Origin: Ulva prolifera
Taxonomy: Eukaryota > Chlorophyta > Ulvophyceae > Ulvales > Ulvaceae
DNA: 64,000 nt
Direction: 5' to 3'
Assembly: GCA_023078555.1 (NCBI GenBank)
Contig: CM041201.1
Location: 7,385,172-7,449,171 of the forward strand
The position numbers and the translations under genes were made by a program. The stretch's first letter is position 1, and each line of letters begins with the position of its first letter. Positions 11,971 to 22,500 of the stretch are shown here, piece after piece. The notes beneath the pieces are model-generated. The model was not told the DNA's origin. It did not search any database and saw only the letters and a list, made by a program, of their open reading frames with translations.

Positions 11971-13218
11971 CTAGGCGATTGTGAGCTTCTTCTTTGGAGG
12001 GGCCTCCCGCTTGGGGACCGTGACGCTGAGGACACCATCCTTGTAGGCTGCCTCTGCGCTGCTCATGTCTGCGGACTCTGGCAGGCGCAGGGAGCGCTTC
12101 ATGAAGAGGTGGGAGCGCTCGGTGTGGTGCCACTTCACTCCTGCCTCCTCCTTCTCCTCCTGCTTCTTCTCGCTCTTGTCCACACTGAGGACGAGCACGT
12201 CGTTTTCAACATCCAACTGCAAACATCAGTGGTCAGGACTGCAGATGCAATTGCATCCCACGGGAGGCAAGGACATGTACTTGCACATCGCTAGGGCAGG
12301 CAAGCCATTGTGGAGCAGAGTTACACGGTGGGTGCGCTTCGAGAATGCAACCGCTCTGCGCGTTCCGAGCTGTCCAGGCACATATGGCAAGGTATGCTGG
12401 GCACGATGGAATGCATATCCTCTACATGATGGGGACTTCTGGGGGCGCTACCAAGCCTACCAGGAAGATGTTAGATGCAGTAGACCAGTCGTGGCTTATG
12501 ATACACCATGGTGCGTGCGGTGATGTGCAGATTACCTTCTCGGCGGCATTGTCCGGGCTGCGAAGGTTGAGATAGAGCAACGCAAGGCGTAGTGTGGGGT
12601 ACGCACGTTGATGTCCTCTTTGCTGACACCCGGAATATCCGCGCTGATCTCGATGGCTTTCTCTGTCTGCAGACATCAGGCTTGAATGGTCAGTGAGTGA
12701 GTTGCGTGGAGGCGTGGACGCAGTCCTACGAACAGCGTCTATGGCAACGTTGCGTTGGACGGCTCACGAGCGAATGCTTGAAGGCTTGAAAAGCGCACGT
12801 AACAGGATGAACACATGTATAGAGATACAGTTAGCACATATGCGCGATTATGTGGGCAGGCATCGTCCGTATGGCACATTTCACGTGGATGAGTGTCTGG
12901 CTCCACACACGATATCAATACAATCCTGATTAGCGCATATGCGACATCGTATACATCCACCACACGACGGGGCAGCCTTCACGACGTATATGAGCACGTA
13001 TACTGTGTATTGTTTCACGCTTTCTCGATCCATTTGGGCGATGTTGATCGGTCAGGACACACCTCTTTTACATCGATGGGCATATCCCGATGCAGGCCCT
13101 GGGAGAGGCGGGATGCTCCGGTCGCAAACGGCGCAACGGCAGAGAAGGGATCAGCCAGAAGGGACATCTCAAACAAGTCGGAGAGAGGATGGCGCGTTGC
13201 GATCTGTTGTCCTGCCAT
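11971..13218 (-). CDS. Small heat-shock protein (Hsp20/alpha-crystallin), copy 1
   Basis: ATP-independent chaperone that holds unfolding proteins in heat stress. Three exons, 13218-13063, 12666-12607 and 12216-11971, give 153 aa with all joints in frame. Exon 1 starts MAGQQIATRHPLSDLF and ends MPIDVKE. Exon 2 is TEKAIEISADIPGVSKEDIN, the start of the crystallin domain in plant Hsp20s. Exon 3 carries VLVLSVDKSEKK, SLRLPESAD and the consensus DGVLSVTVPK, ending KKKLTIA. The absence of any targeting sequence suggests the cytosol. A heat-shock-element-like array and TATA box lie upstream and are conserved with copy 2. The two copies differ mainly in exon 1 and the introns. Confidence 0.93.
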
Positions 13219-13354
13219 TTTCGGTACTGCTGTTGGGCGGAGGTGGACGATATTTGAGATTATCACAATCAGTCTGTAGCTTGTGCTGAGTCGCAAAGAT
13301 CCTTGGATCACACTTTCAAACGTAGAATGTGAATGACTATGTCACGTCCGCGAA

Positions 13355-13474
13355 TTTATACTAGTGAGCTGCTGCAAGAGGCTGCAATGGCAACGGTCAG
13401 TGGAACAATCGTGTTACCTTGGAAGACACGTGAGCTCTCTCGGCTGACCCAGACTGTTCTCGGATATTCCAGAT
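13355..13474 (-). promoter_or_regulatory. sHSP1 promoter: TATA box and HSE-like array
   Basis: TATAAA on the gene strand spans 13360-13355, 137 bases before the start codon. Further upstream, 13457-13474 reads TTC-tc-GGA-ta-TTC-ca-GAT, four alternating units at 5-bp spacing as in a heat-shock element, with two units imperfect. A CACGTG core lies nearby. The same TATA spacing and array occur at sHSP2. Confidence 0.65.
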
Positions 13475-13760
13475 CCTGGCAGATGCATCAGAGCCTGCCA
13501 CGTGTGATGGAACACGTCACACCCAAACACCCGTAAACGAACAGATCTGAAGCGTGTTTTGACAGTGAATCATCGGCGCACTTGAGATTATGTGCCGCAC
13601 TCAATGAGTTGCTCACACGAACCACGCTCCGGACGATGATGCGCCTCGCAGGTCATGTCGTGCACAGGCTTTGTGGCTATGGTGCACATGTCCTAGAACG
13701 TTCCAGCAATTCCAGCAGCAGCGCAGCGATTTTGTGGAAATCGACTTCAGAAGCCTGCCG

Positions 13761-14060
13761 TGCCCTCAATTGTGCACAGCAGTGACAGCATTCGTAGCCT
13801 AGAGTCCACAGTAGCCGTGGGAGCCGTGGGGCGCATTGTACACATATGCATGCTTGGGATCACGATATCATTGCATATATGATAACACGATCAAACTGAC
13901 AAGAGGAGCTCCACTGCTTCATGACACAGAGCATGCTCGAGATTCTTGCGTGATATCACGATCATCGCATATATCATGATATATGATACCACAATCCAAC
14001 TGAACAGTGGAGCTCCACAGCGGGAGGAGCACGCGTGCAGCACAGCAGCAGTTACACTGT
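13761..14060. repeat. AT-rich direct repeats between the sHSP copies
   Basis: Two diverged direct copies, about 13856-13920 and 13951-14020, share ATCACGAT, GCATATAT, ATGATA and GGAGCTCCAC. They are also rich in short palindromes. No coding content is visible. Confidence 0.6.
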
Positions 14061-14071
14061 TCTAGCAACTG

Positions 14072-14101
14072 ATATCAGATCAGACATGTCTGATCTGATA
14101 T
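14072..14101. repeat. Perfect 30-bp palindrome
   Basis: The two halves are exact reverse complements with no spacer, centred between 14086 and 14087. The half-site reads ATATCAGATCAGACA. It lies in the repeat-rich spacer between the two sHSP genes. Confidence 0.95.
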
Positions 14102-14175
14102 GTACATCACACCAGCGGCGGCGCCTGCATCCTATGCATGTTCTCTGATCGCGCCTGCCCATGTCGCAAGCACAG

Positions 14176-14215
14176 AGTAAAGTAAGCTCAAATTTACTGA
14201 GCCGTAGGCCGTGGC
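14176..14215 (-). repeat. Short copy of the GGCTCAGTAAA inverted-repeat family
   Basis: It reads TTTACTGAGCCGTA on the plus strand after AAGTAAGCTCAAA, matching the outer end of the repeats at 15236, 15600 and 18680. Only the tip of the family is recognisable here. Confidence 0.6.
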
Positions 14216-14781
14216 TTGAGGTTGTCTGGCGTTGAGTATCGGCTGCAATGTAGTCTCGTTGTGCTGTGCCCGTGTGCGACCCCTGCATTTCGGGAGTGAC
14301 GCACCGCTGGTGATGTGCTGCAAGGACAGGCCCGGGATGTGCACAAATTTAAATCCCTGCTGGCAGCCTCAAACCGGCTGAAACCGCCTGCAGCGGCCCG
14401 CCGAAGCCATGCCCGCCAGCGCTGCGATGGACCCCACAGCCACAACAACCCTGCAGCCCCAGGCACGCTGGCACTCAGCACAGCCGGCACACGCCACAGT
14501 CAGGATCCGCTGCCACAGTCAGCAGCTGCTGCGGGCGTGACCGCCCCGCGCGGACCGCGAGGGCCGAGATATTCTTGTGATGTGGCAATACCACATCAAG
14601 CGGCTGCGCGCCAGCTGGCCGCGATCTCCCATGCAGCTGCCGTTGCACGATCGGTGGTATATGCATGCATCGGTGGTATATGCGTGCAGCTGCCGGTGCA
14701 CGATCGGTAGTACATGCATACATGCGGTGCCTGGCGGAGGCTGCGTCTCGGTGTGGTAAGGTGAACCGTGCTTTGTTTGTG

Positions 14782-14986
14782 ATGAATGCTCTGCGCCGGT
14801 TGAGTGTGGCGTTGTGCAAGGGGAGTGCTCTTGTGCTCCGTGCGGGGCTTCAATCTTTGGCTGGCATCACCGGCAGGGCTGTGGTACGTGCTCGTACCCG
14901 GCCTAGTGCCATGACTGCGTGAGTGGATTTGCGGATGGATTCCTTGGAATGGCCCGATACCCGGCCTCTGTCCTTTGTAACTACAT
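14782..14986 (+). repeat. Dispersed repeat of about 205 bp, copy 1
   Basis: It is closely similar along its whole length to 32535-32742, in the same orientation. Shared landmarks in order are AATGCTCTGCGCCGG, GAGTGTGGCGTTGTGCAA, TTTGGCTGG, AGGGCTGTGGTACG, CCCGGCCTAGTG and CCCGGCCTCTGTCCTTTGTAA. It has no long open frame and no clear tRNA-like head, so its class is unknown. Confidence 0.85.
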
Positions 14987-15125
14987 ATATATGCGGTGCT
15001 GCAGCACACGTGCAATGGGTTGAGGACGGTATAAAAGCTACCCCCTCCATTTCAGGAGGACGTGGGTTCGATTCTGGGGGCGCTTGGGGGGATCAAAACG
15101 GCCGTAACGTGACCATTTCGCTTAC

Positions 15126-15262
15126 CACAGGAGGAGGCCCTGCGAGTTGCGTACGGTCGTCTGAGGGGGGTTTCCAGGTGGGTTTGTCATAGGTGGTTCA
15201 GTCAACTCGGAGTTGTCAATGTCCAATAGGATACGGCTCAGTAAAATCAGATTTACTTGGCT
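15126..15262 (+). repeat. Inverted-repeat family, left arm of a fold-back pair
   Basis: It runs from CACAGGAGGAGGCCCTG through TTTCCAGGTGG to GGATACGGCTCAGTAAA. Its reverse complement recurs at 15595-15736, about 330 bases away, so the two arms could pair as a long hairpin. No transposase is encoded between them. Confidence 0.8.
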
Positions 15263-15580
15263 TTGCTTCACCCGGGAGGGAACGACAGAGCGCGGGCCAG
15301 AGCAGTGTTGGTCCTTGGCACCGCCCGTCCACTGAACGGCAGCGGCATTCAGCACAGCCGCTTGACAGCCGCTCGGTCTACATGCATGCGCCTTGTGCGC
15401 AGCACAGCTCAGATTTTGAGATGGCGAGCGGCTGGAGGAGACTGCGCATGGTGGGCGTATACTGGCGCCAGAGCTGAACATTCAAAACGCAGGCGGAGGT
15501 GCGGCTGGGGTGGCAGAGCAAGGGGTGCTACAGCAGGGATGGTGGCTGTGGTTGCAGTCGCAGCTTAATATGTTGGAGCA

Positions 15581-15736
15581 GTAAAGTAAAAGTAAAGTAA
15601 ATTTAAATTTACTGAGCCGTATCCTATTGGACATTGACAACTCCGAGTCAACGGGACCACATATGCCAAAGGGGTAAACCACCTGGAAACCCCCTTCAGA
15701 CGACCGTACGCAACTCACAGGGCCTCCTCCTGTGCT
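15581..15736 (-). repeat. Inverted-repeat family, right fold-back arm and left bracket of sHSP2
   Basis: It begins with GTAAAGTAAAAGTAAAGTAA, then TTTACTGAGCCGTATCC and GGACATTGACAACTCCGAG. It is the inverse of 15126-15262. Its first 80 bases are also inverse to 18645-18717 on the far side of sHSP2. Confidence 0.8.
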
Positions 15737-16507
15737 AAACGAGCAGTGCACCATGGATGTGAGTCTTCGGTAATCGTCTGCACGCTGTGCTGTTCCGGCC
15801 GCCACAACCCAGACCGCCCGCTGACTGGAGTACTGATTGAGGAGGAGGCTGACTAGCTTGCTGCACATGGCCAGTGATGAGTTGCAGCTGATTGCGGACA
15901 CTTCATGTACAGCACAGCTTTTAAGCACACCCGCTTGAAGATGATCGGGTGTGGGCATTTAGATGGCATGGCAGCAATATTCAGCATGATGCCGTTTGGC
16001 TCGGTGTATTGTGGGGTTATGGTGGGGACAAGCAACATGAGTCCTTCGAGGGCAAGATTTCTCTAGGGACCAAAACATGTGTATCTGAAGCCGTTGAGGA
16101 TGAGTAGGAATGTTTACACGAGGCAACCATTAGAAGACTGGGTCGAAATCTGCAGGTAGGCTGTGGCGTCCTGCCTTATGTACCAATTGTGCTCAGAACA
16201 GTGTCAGCTGTGCCTGCCTGGCAGCAGCCCGCAGCACTGCAATACTCGAGATAACGCGGTGCAGTGCAGCTGTAGCGAGATGGCATCTGTATTTCAGCTT
16301 CTCAGTGAACGGGTGATGCTTCGCTCAGCTGATGTGTACTTTCGACCAAGTCATGTAGCAATTCAACAGTGTGTATCAAATATACCGATACGACCACATT
16401 GTCTAGGTCATGCCGACCAATCACGTATTTTGTGCTGTGACCACAGGATCACAGGATCAAAGCTGGGGACATGGGTGCCATCGAAGAAAGATCATTGTCT
16501 GTGAATG
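15737..16507. other. Gene-free stretch inside the sHSP2 bracket
   Basis: About 770 bases with no gene that I can support, lying between the inverted repeat and the downstream edge of the sHSP2 duplication unit. Confidence 0.5.
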
Positions 16508-16515
16508 TGTAATAT

Positions 16516-16520
16516 TTACA
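16516..16520 (-). terminator. TGTAA poly(A) signal for sHSP2
   Basis: TTACA on the plus strand, about 226 bases after the sHSP2 stop and at the position matching the element at 11701-11705. Confidence 0.5.
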
Positions 16521-16746
16521 AGCGGAGTAGAGCGTTTGCTCTGCCACGTCTTGTACATCATTGATCAACAACCACAACTCTGCGGAGCTGTCGCCTACAT
16601 GGACTGCACCACAGGCTACACACATCAGCTCCCAACCCCTGTCGCTACAAATATAGAACAACGGTATACATGAAAAATGACTAATGGCCTTTCGTGCCGC
16701 TCAACCATCAACCTTCAGGCAACCCTGGACAGGTACATATATGAAT

Positions 16747-17985
16747 CTAGGAAATGGTGAGCTTCTTCTTTGGAGGAGCCTCTCGCTTGGGGACCGTGAC
16801 GCTGAGGACACCATCTTTGTAGGCAGCTTCCGCTTTGCTCATGTCTGCGGACTCTGGCAGGCGCAGGGAGCGCTTCATGAAGACGTGGGAGCGCTCGGTG
16901 TGGTGCCACTTCACTCCCGACTCCTCCTTCTCCTCATCCTTCTTCTCGCTCTTGTCCACACTGAGGACGAGCACGTCGTTTTCAACATCCAACTGCAATC
17001 ACGGGCGAGGTCAGTGATCATAACAAACGATTCATTCGCAGGTTGGTCAGGAAGAGGATGCAAGCCAGACAGCAAAACAGCGTTGCGACGGGTAATGTGC
17101 TGCAACCACGAATCACGAACCACCAGCTGCTCTACGAACAATTAACATTCCAGAAACCGAGCCATTCACATGTGTGGCAAGCATGCTGGACACATGCAAG
17201 TATCACGCACGCACGCTATGTGACGGGCATCCCTGAGGGCTCAGGGCAGGTACTCAACGCGTATCCACAGCCACGAGTGAAGGTGCAACTGGCGTCGCGA
17301 CCTGGAAATATCCGTTTCGGCAGCGATTCCCGGGCCCCGAGGGACGAGAAAGGACCATGCAAGGCGTAGTTGGGGGTGCGCACGTTGATGTCCTGTTTGC
17401 TAACACCCGGAATATCCGCGCAGATCTCGATAGCTTTCTCCGTCTGCACACATCAGGATGCACGTTAATGAAGGAAATACATGAACGCGTAGGCTGACCG
17501 GCAGCACCAGCATCTTGAAGCAGCTGGCGCTTCAACGAGTCGCGAGCAGATGCTTTACGGCTCCAACAACGCACGTTAGGGGATCAGCATATACATAATA
17601 ATATTATGGCCTTACGTGTTAGTTGGTGTGGACAGGCATTGTTATGCGAATCGTTTCACGTGAATGCATTTCTGCCTGCTCACACGTCTCGAACGCATTC
17701 TGGATTGGCGCATGTGCGACATCGTGTATGTCCACAAGGCGGCGTGAGAAAAACACAATACCGCTTCTCATCTACAGGAACTATGTCGTTCACTTGATCG
17801 CTAATCATCATTCAGTTTGGACACACCTCTTTTACATCGATGGGCATATCCCGATGCATGATGCCGTTGGAGAGGCGGGCTGCTCCGGTTGCAAACGGCG
17901 CCACGGCAGAGAAGGGATCAGCCAGAAGGGGCATGTCAAACAGTTCAGAGAGAGGGTGGCGCGTTGCAACTTGTCGTCCTGCCAT
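16747..17985 (-). CDS. Small heat-shock protein (Hsp20/alpha-crystallin), copy 2
   Basis: Tandem paralogue of the sHSP at 11971-13218 with the same three-exon structure: 17985-17827, 17443-17384 and 16992-16747, giving 154 aa. Exon 2 is the same length as in copy 1 and differs at two residues (ICADIPGVSKQDIN against ISADIPGVSKEDIN). Exon 1 has one extra codon. The crystallin consensus DGVLSVTVPK and the KKKLTIS tail are intact, so it looks functional. Exons are conserved while introns are not, which suggests selection on both proteins. Its regulation should resemble copy 1, because the promoter architecture is shared. Confidence 0.93.
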
Positions 17986-18121
17986 GTCTGATATTACTCG
18001 AGTAGTGATATCGATCTGAGTTCAAAGTAGTTAACCAATCTGTAATGCTTGTGCGGAGGTATGGCGCTAAATGGAGGTCAATTTACTTGTAGAATGCTTT
18101 CACACAGAATGTTTCCGCGAT

Positions 18122-18244
18122 TTTATACTGACGAACTGCTGCAGGAGGCTGCAAATTGCAATTGCCCTCGGTCAGTCAGTGTGTCACCTTGGAAGACACG
18201 TGTGCTCTCTAGGCTGGCCCAGACTGTTCTCGGATATTTCGGAT
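18122..18244 (-). promoter_or_regulatory. sHSP2 promoter: TATA box and HSE-like array
   Basis: TATAAA on the gene strand (18127-18122) is 137 bases before the start, the same spacing as in copy 1. The array at 18227-18244 reads TTC-tc-GGA-ta-TTT-cg-GAT, preceded by a conserved GACACGTG box about 30 bases away. Confidence 0.6.
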
Positions 18245-18545
18245 CCTGCATCGATGATATCAGAGCCTGCCACGTGTGATGCAACACGTCACACCCACAG
18301 CGCTGGACCCGTGATTGGACGGGCCTGTAACGTATTTGATCGATGAAGCTCAGACATGCTGTCGTGCTCGATGTATCGTTCACAAGAATCACGCTCCAGA
18401 TGGCGATCTGGCTCGAAGGTTCTATCATAACCAGGCATGGTGGAGCTCCAGAACGTTCCAGAGCTTCGTGGCAGGAGTCCAGCGTTCTTGTGGACATTAT
18501 CTGAAGCAGCTTGCATCACCATCAGTCATGCACAGCGGTGATATC

Positions 18546-18585
18546 ATCTCTATCTCAGAGATAAAATCTCTACCTCAGAGATAAA
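18546..18585. repeat. Two 20-bp direct repeats with internal hairpins
   Basis: ATCTCTATCTCAGAGATAAA is followed at once by a copy with one change. Each unit can fold on itself (ATCTCT/AGAGAT). The perfect 12-bp palindrome TACACTAGTGTA lies about 25 bases further on. Confidence 0.85.
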
Positions 18586-18644
18586 CCACAAGCGGATCTG
18601 CACTGCTTTTCTACACTAGTGTAAAGCAGCTGCTTTTCAACACA

Positions 18645-18717
18645 GTGGTCCCGGTAATTCGGAATTGCCAATGTCCAACAGGATACGGCTCAGTAAATGC
18701 AGATCACTTTACTTTAC
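18645..18717 (+). repeat. Inverted-repeat family, right bracket of sHSP2
   Basis: GTGGTCCCGGTAATTCGG, then GGATACGGCTCAGTAAA and ACTTTACTTTAC. It is the inverse of 15581-15660 with scattered mismatches, leaving sHSP2 between terminal-like inverted repeats about 3.1 kb apart. Confidence 0.75.
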
Positions 18718-19524
18718 ACAGCGAAAGAGGCACTCTTACAAATCACCATTACACTACACCGTCACCACAATTACCATTACTGCAGTGATATCAATGTTAT
18801 AGCGACTGCATTCATTGTGGACATCGCAGTTTCCGGGAGCGGTAGGATGCCTGTGTGCGGGCACACACACATAAGCCACTGCATGCTGGCTGTGCTTGCG
18901 CTGCTTGCTGGTTTCGCGATGCTGCCCGCCTCGCCGCCATTACCCTGTGACACATAAGCCGCTGCTGGCATCCTCGATTCGGCAGTGGCTGCAGCGGCAC
19001 GCCGTTCCCGTGACGTGTTGCAATGGCCCCCCAAGCCATAGCTAGCTTGCGCCCCCCCGACTCATATGATATGCATATGCAACAGCGCTGTGCGAGGCCG
19101 CTTGACGGCCGGCACACGCCGCGCCTCCGCCCGCGGGGCCCTTGAGTGTCGACAGACACTACACGGAGCATAGCATATGCGTGCGAGCCACGATCTTCCT
19201 CGTCCGCCACTGCCCACAACTGCTGGCATGCTACCTACAACTGTGTACTATAGCACAGGGCGAGCGGCAGAATGGCGAGCGGCAGAATGGCGAGCGGCAG
19301 AATGGCGAGCGGCAGAAGGGCTGCCAGAGCTGTCATGATTCTCGGCACCGCCCTCCTCTGCAGCTGTCGTCGGCCCTTTCAGCACCCTCTCAGCCACTCA
19401 TCTCTGCAGCTCATGGCAGCTCAGGGGCCCACTGTTGCGCTGTGATCAACACTAGGGCTACCTTGGAAATTGCATTGAAGCACCACGCACGGGGATGCTG
19501 TTCAGTCACTGGCGTTGGCTCTGC
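18718..19524. other. Gene-free stretch before DDB2
   Basis: About 800 bases downstream of DDB2, which is on the minus strand. Apart from the 15-bp tandem repeat at 19259-19317 I see no gene or named element. Confidence 0.5.
19259..19317. repeat. 15-bp tandem repeat, four copies
   Basis: GGCGAGCGGCAGAAT is repeated four times head to tail, the last copy ending AAG instead of AAT. It lies about 200 bases past the DDB2 stop codon. Confidence 0.9.
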
Positions 19525-22500
19525 TCAGCTCTTGCGCTTCTTGCCGGCTGGGGCTTTCTTCTTCTTCTTCTGGTCTCCCTGCAGCTCAAAGACTGAGAAG
19601 TAGCGGCTGCCCATGAGACTGAAGCCCCCGCCTCCGCCGCCGCCACCGCTGCCACCCCCACCCCCGCCGCCGCCCCCGCCGCCCGATGTGCCGCCGCCGT
19701 CCCCCCCCTCTGCCGCACCATCCGCCTCTGCTTCATCCTCCTCCGTCTGCAAACACTCTCCCCGCTCACAACGAACCCTGCCGGCAGAGCGCAACGTTCA
19801 GTACAAACTGCACACGCATGTGCGCCGCGGGCAGGGTGCAACGTTCAGTACAAACTGCACACGCATGTGCGCACGCATGTGCGCCACGGCCGTGCCGGGA
19901 GTGCGCACCTCGGGGCGCCAGCAGTAGAGGTTCCCTGAGCTGCCGGTGATGATGACGTCCAGCAGCGGGTGCGGCACGTTCACGGGGTTGATCAGCTGGA
20001 GGTTGGGGTCGAGCAGCACGTTCATCTGCGCCCCGGTCCCAACATCCTGCACACACCGAGCGGGGTGGCTGCGTTCGTGCGCTGCGTGCTGGTTTTGCGG
20101 TGCTGCCCGCCCTCACCCATCTGACACACATACCGAGCGACAGGGTCGCGAAGGCGGTGGCTTAGGGTCGCACTGCTCCAGGACCCCACAGAGGCGACGA
20201 TGCATCGGCGGGCATGTTACGCGAGCGTGTGCCATTGCATGCATGGCAAAGGAACATAACAGGAGACTGCACAGCATTTCCACCGAAAGCACCCGGGTTG
20301 TGATGCTGGATGCATTACGGTGTGATCGGAGGAGGCTGCTGGAGGCCTGACCTGCGGGGCACAGCCTTGATAGATGCATGAGATAGTGCGTGCCCCGCGG
20401 TTCGCTGACACGGCCACGGTGAGCCTCGTGACTGCAGCATCGCGCGGACGGAATCGGACTGCGGGCCCGCACATGTGGCGCGGTGGCGTGCAGGGGCTGT
20501 GTGGCGGCGGCTGATGCGCACCAGGACGTCTATAGGGTGCAGCACGATGCCACCGTGGTCCTCCGAGATGTACCTGCACACAGACTCCCCTGCCACCTCA
20601 GCCGTACACCATGCATGCAGCCCATGCATGTACCAGAGCAACACCGCGCTCACCACTCTGCAAGCGACAGGCAGAACGGCCGCTTGTCCCATGCGCCCAC
20701 CAAGTCCACGCAACAGTTCGACACGAGACTCTCCCTTCCTTGCTATCTGTCACGTGAAGTAGCGCTCTGCAAATCAGCGGCAGCACACCTGCCGATGACG
20801 GCGGTGCGCTCCGTCGCGTCCTTCGGGTCCCACACCGCCTTGAACGGCGTGAGGTAGCGGTTGAAGTCGTGGCTGTGCACGAGCTCCCGGTCGGGGGGGC
20901 CGTCGGCGCGCGCCACGTCGTCCCACAGCCGCAGGCGGTTGTCGCCGCACGTCGTGAGGATGCTGCGGCCGCTCGCGGGGCTGAACACCGCCGAGCTGAT
21001 GACGCGCGGGTGCTTCATCTCCGCCAGCGGCTCGCACTGGGAGTCCCTGCGCGCGCATCTGTTCATGCTGGGGGGGGGGGGGGGGGGGGGGGGGTCTGGT
21101 GTTGGACGGCCTGGGGTGCGCGGCCAGCGGAGCGGGTGCAGCCTCGTAATCGAGGAGGATACTGTGCGCATGACTCGGAGGCTGAGAGAGGGTGCTGTGT
21201 GCTGTGGAGTTCTGCCATGCATTGAACAGCCGGCCCATTGTACCATTGGGTTCTTGGTGTATGTACATGCGATAATGCTCGGGTCACCGACTGCAAGAAA
21301 ACATTCATGCCCGTGGGTTGCTGGCGCGTTGTGTATGGCATCGGAGACATGCATTGCACCACAGGCTCTGCACGAAGCCATGGAGGAGCAATGCACCTCC
21401 TCCACTGGCCACAGGCAGAGGCGGCGGCAACGGCGCGGCAGGGCAGGGCGCACGTGGAGGTGGCGATGCAGGGGCGCAGCATGCGGATGTCAAAGAGGCG
21501 GCAGAAGTGGTCGTTCCCCGCCGTCATCATCAGGTTGGAGTCCAGCGGGTGGAACTCCAGGCTCGTCACCTTGCCGGATGCGTGGATGCGGCGCCGGTAG
21601 TCGATGGCCTTGCTGCGCAGGTCTAGGCAGTACACCTGTAGCCACGCATGCCAGTCATGCATGTGCGGGGCGCTGGGTGGGAGCACGCACTCACCGTCCC
21701 CTGCTGTCATGCCACACCCGAGCGCAGCGTCCCGGCACAGGCGAACCCACGCCAGTACACCTAATCCTGCACGCACACACACACTCTCCTCCTGCGCGAC
21801 CGCTTTAGAGGTTCTGCTGGTAGCCGCCTCGCCGCCCACTGCCATGCTGGGCCAATCACACCCCATCACGACCACCCCACCTCGTCCAAGCCCCGCTGCA
21901 CCGCCGCCACAGCACAATACCCGTACGGCGCACGCCCAGCACGCCCAGCACGCTCAGCAGGCGGGGCGGGGCGCACGTTGCCGCGGTTGTCGGCGGCCCA
22001 GGCGGCCTCCGGGGCGTCGTGCTGCGCGCCGACGGCCTGCATCATGAGCCACGTCTTCTCCGTCGTGACGCCGTCGACCCAGCCGCCGGGGTTGAGGTCG
22101 ACGAGGGAGTGGTGCATGCCGGTCTCGACGTCGGAGAGGCAGACGTGGCCGTCGCACGACGCCGACAGGAGGCCCATCGCGGAGCGCCCGGGGATGAACC
22201 GCATGCTGTTGATCTGGTAGCCGTGGATGCCCTCGAACGACAGCCGCTCGGACACCTGCAGCCGGCGGCGGCCTTCACAGGGGTGTCTCGCTGCCTTCCG
22301 GAGGGGTGGTGACGGCGAAGGTGACCAGCGGACTCATGCAGAGCCCCACGACGGGGGTAGCAACCAGTCTCGTCTCACCCAATACAGCAAGATACAACAA
22401 GGCCAGCGGAAAGGCATCCTACAAGGTTTTGAGGGGGGGGGGAGGGGGGGGCTAATTTGCATCATGATCAGCCGCATAGCCAATCCGCCACGCGCGCAAA

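Larger units (their letters stand above)
11690..13760. repeat. Tandem segmental duplication, copy A (carries sHSP1)
   Basis: This unit and 16508-18520 are diverged direct copies. Similarity runs through the 3' flank (shared GCTCTGCCAC and CAGCTCCCAAC), all three sHSP exons, the promoter, and the far upstream AGAACGTTCCAG. Introns and flanks have diverged much more than exons. Ends are approximate. Confidence 0.8.
16508..18520. repeat. Tandem segmental duplication, copy B (carries sHSP2)
   Basis: Diverged direct copy of 11690-13760, with the same order of poly(A) signal, three sHSP exons, TATA box, HSE-like array and the AGAACGTTCCAG block. Only copy B sits between inverted copies of the GGCTCAGTAAA repeat. 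Confidence 0.8.

Noticed and set aside
15040-15090. tRNA-like element: GGTTCGATTCT resembles a Pol III B box and GAGG-ACGTGG resembles a T-stem start
   Set aside because: No D-arm A box upstream, the apparent anticodon stem has the wrong loop size and no acceptor stem closes. Probably chance.
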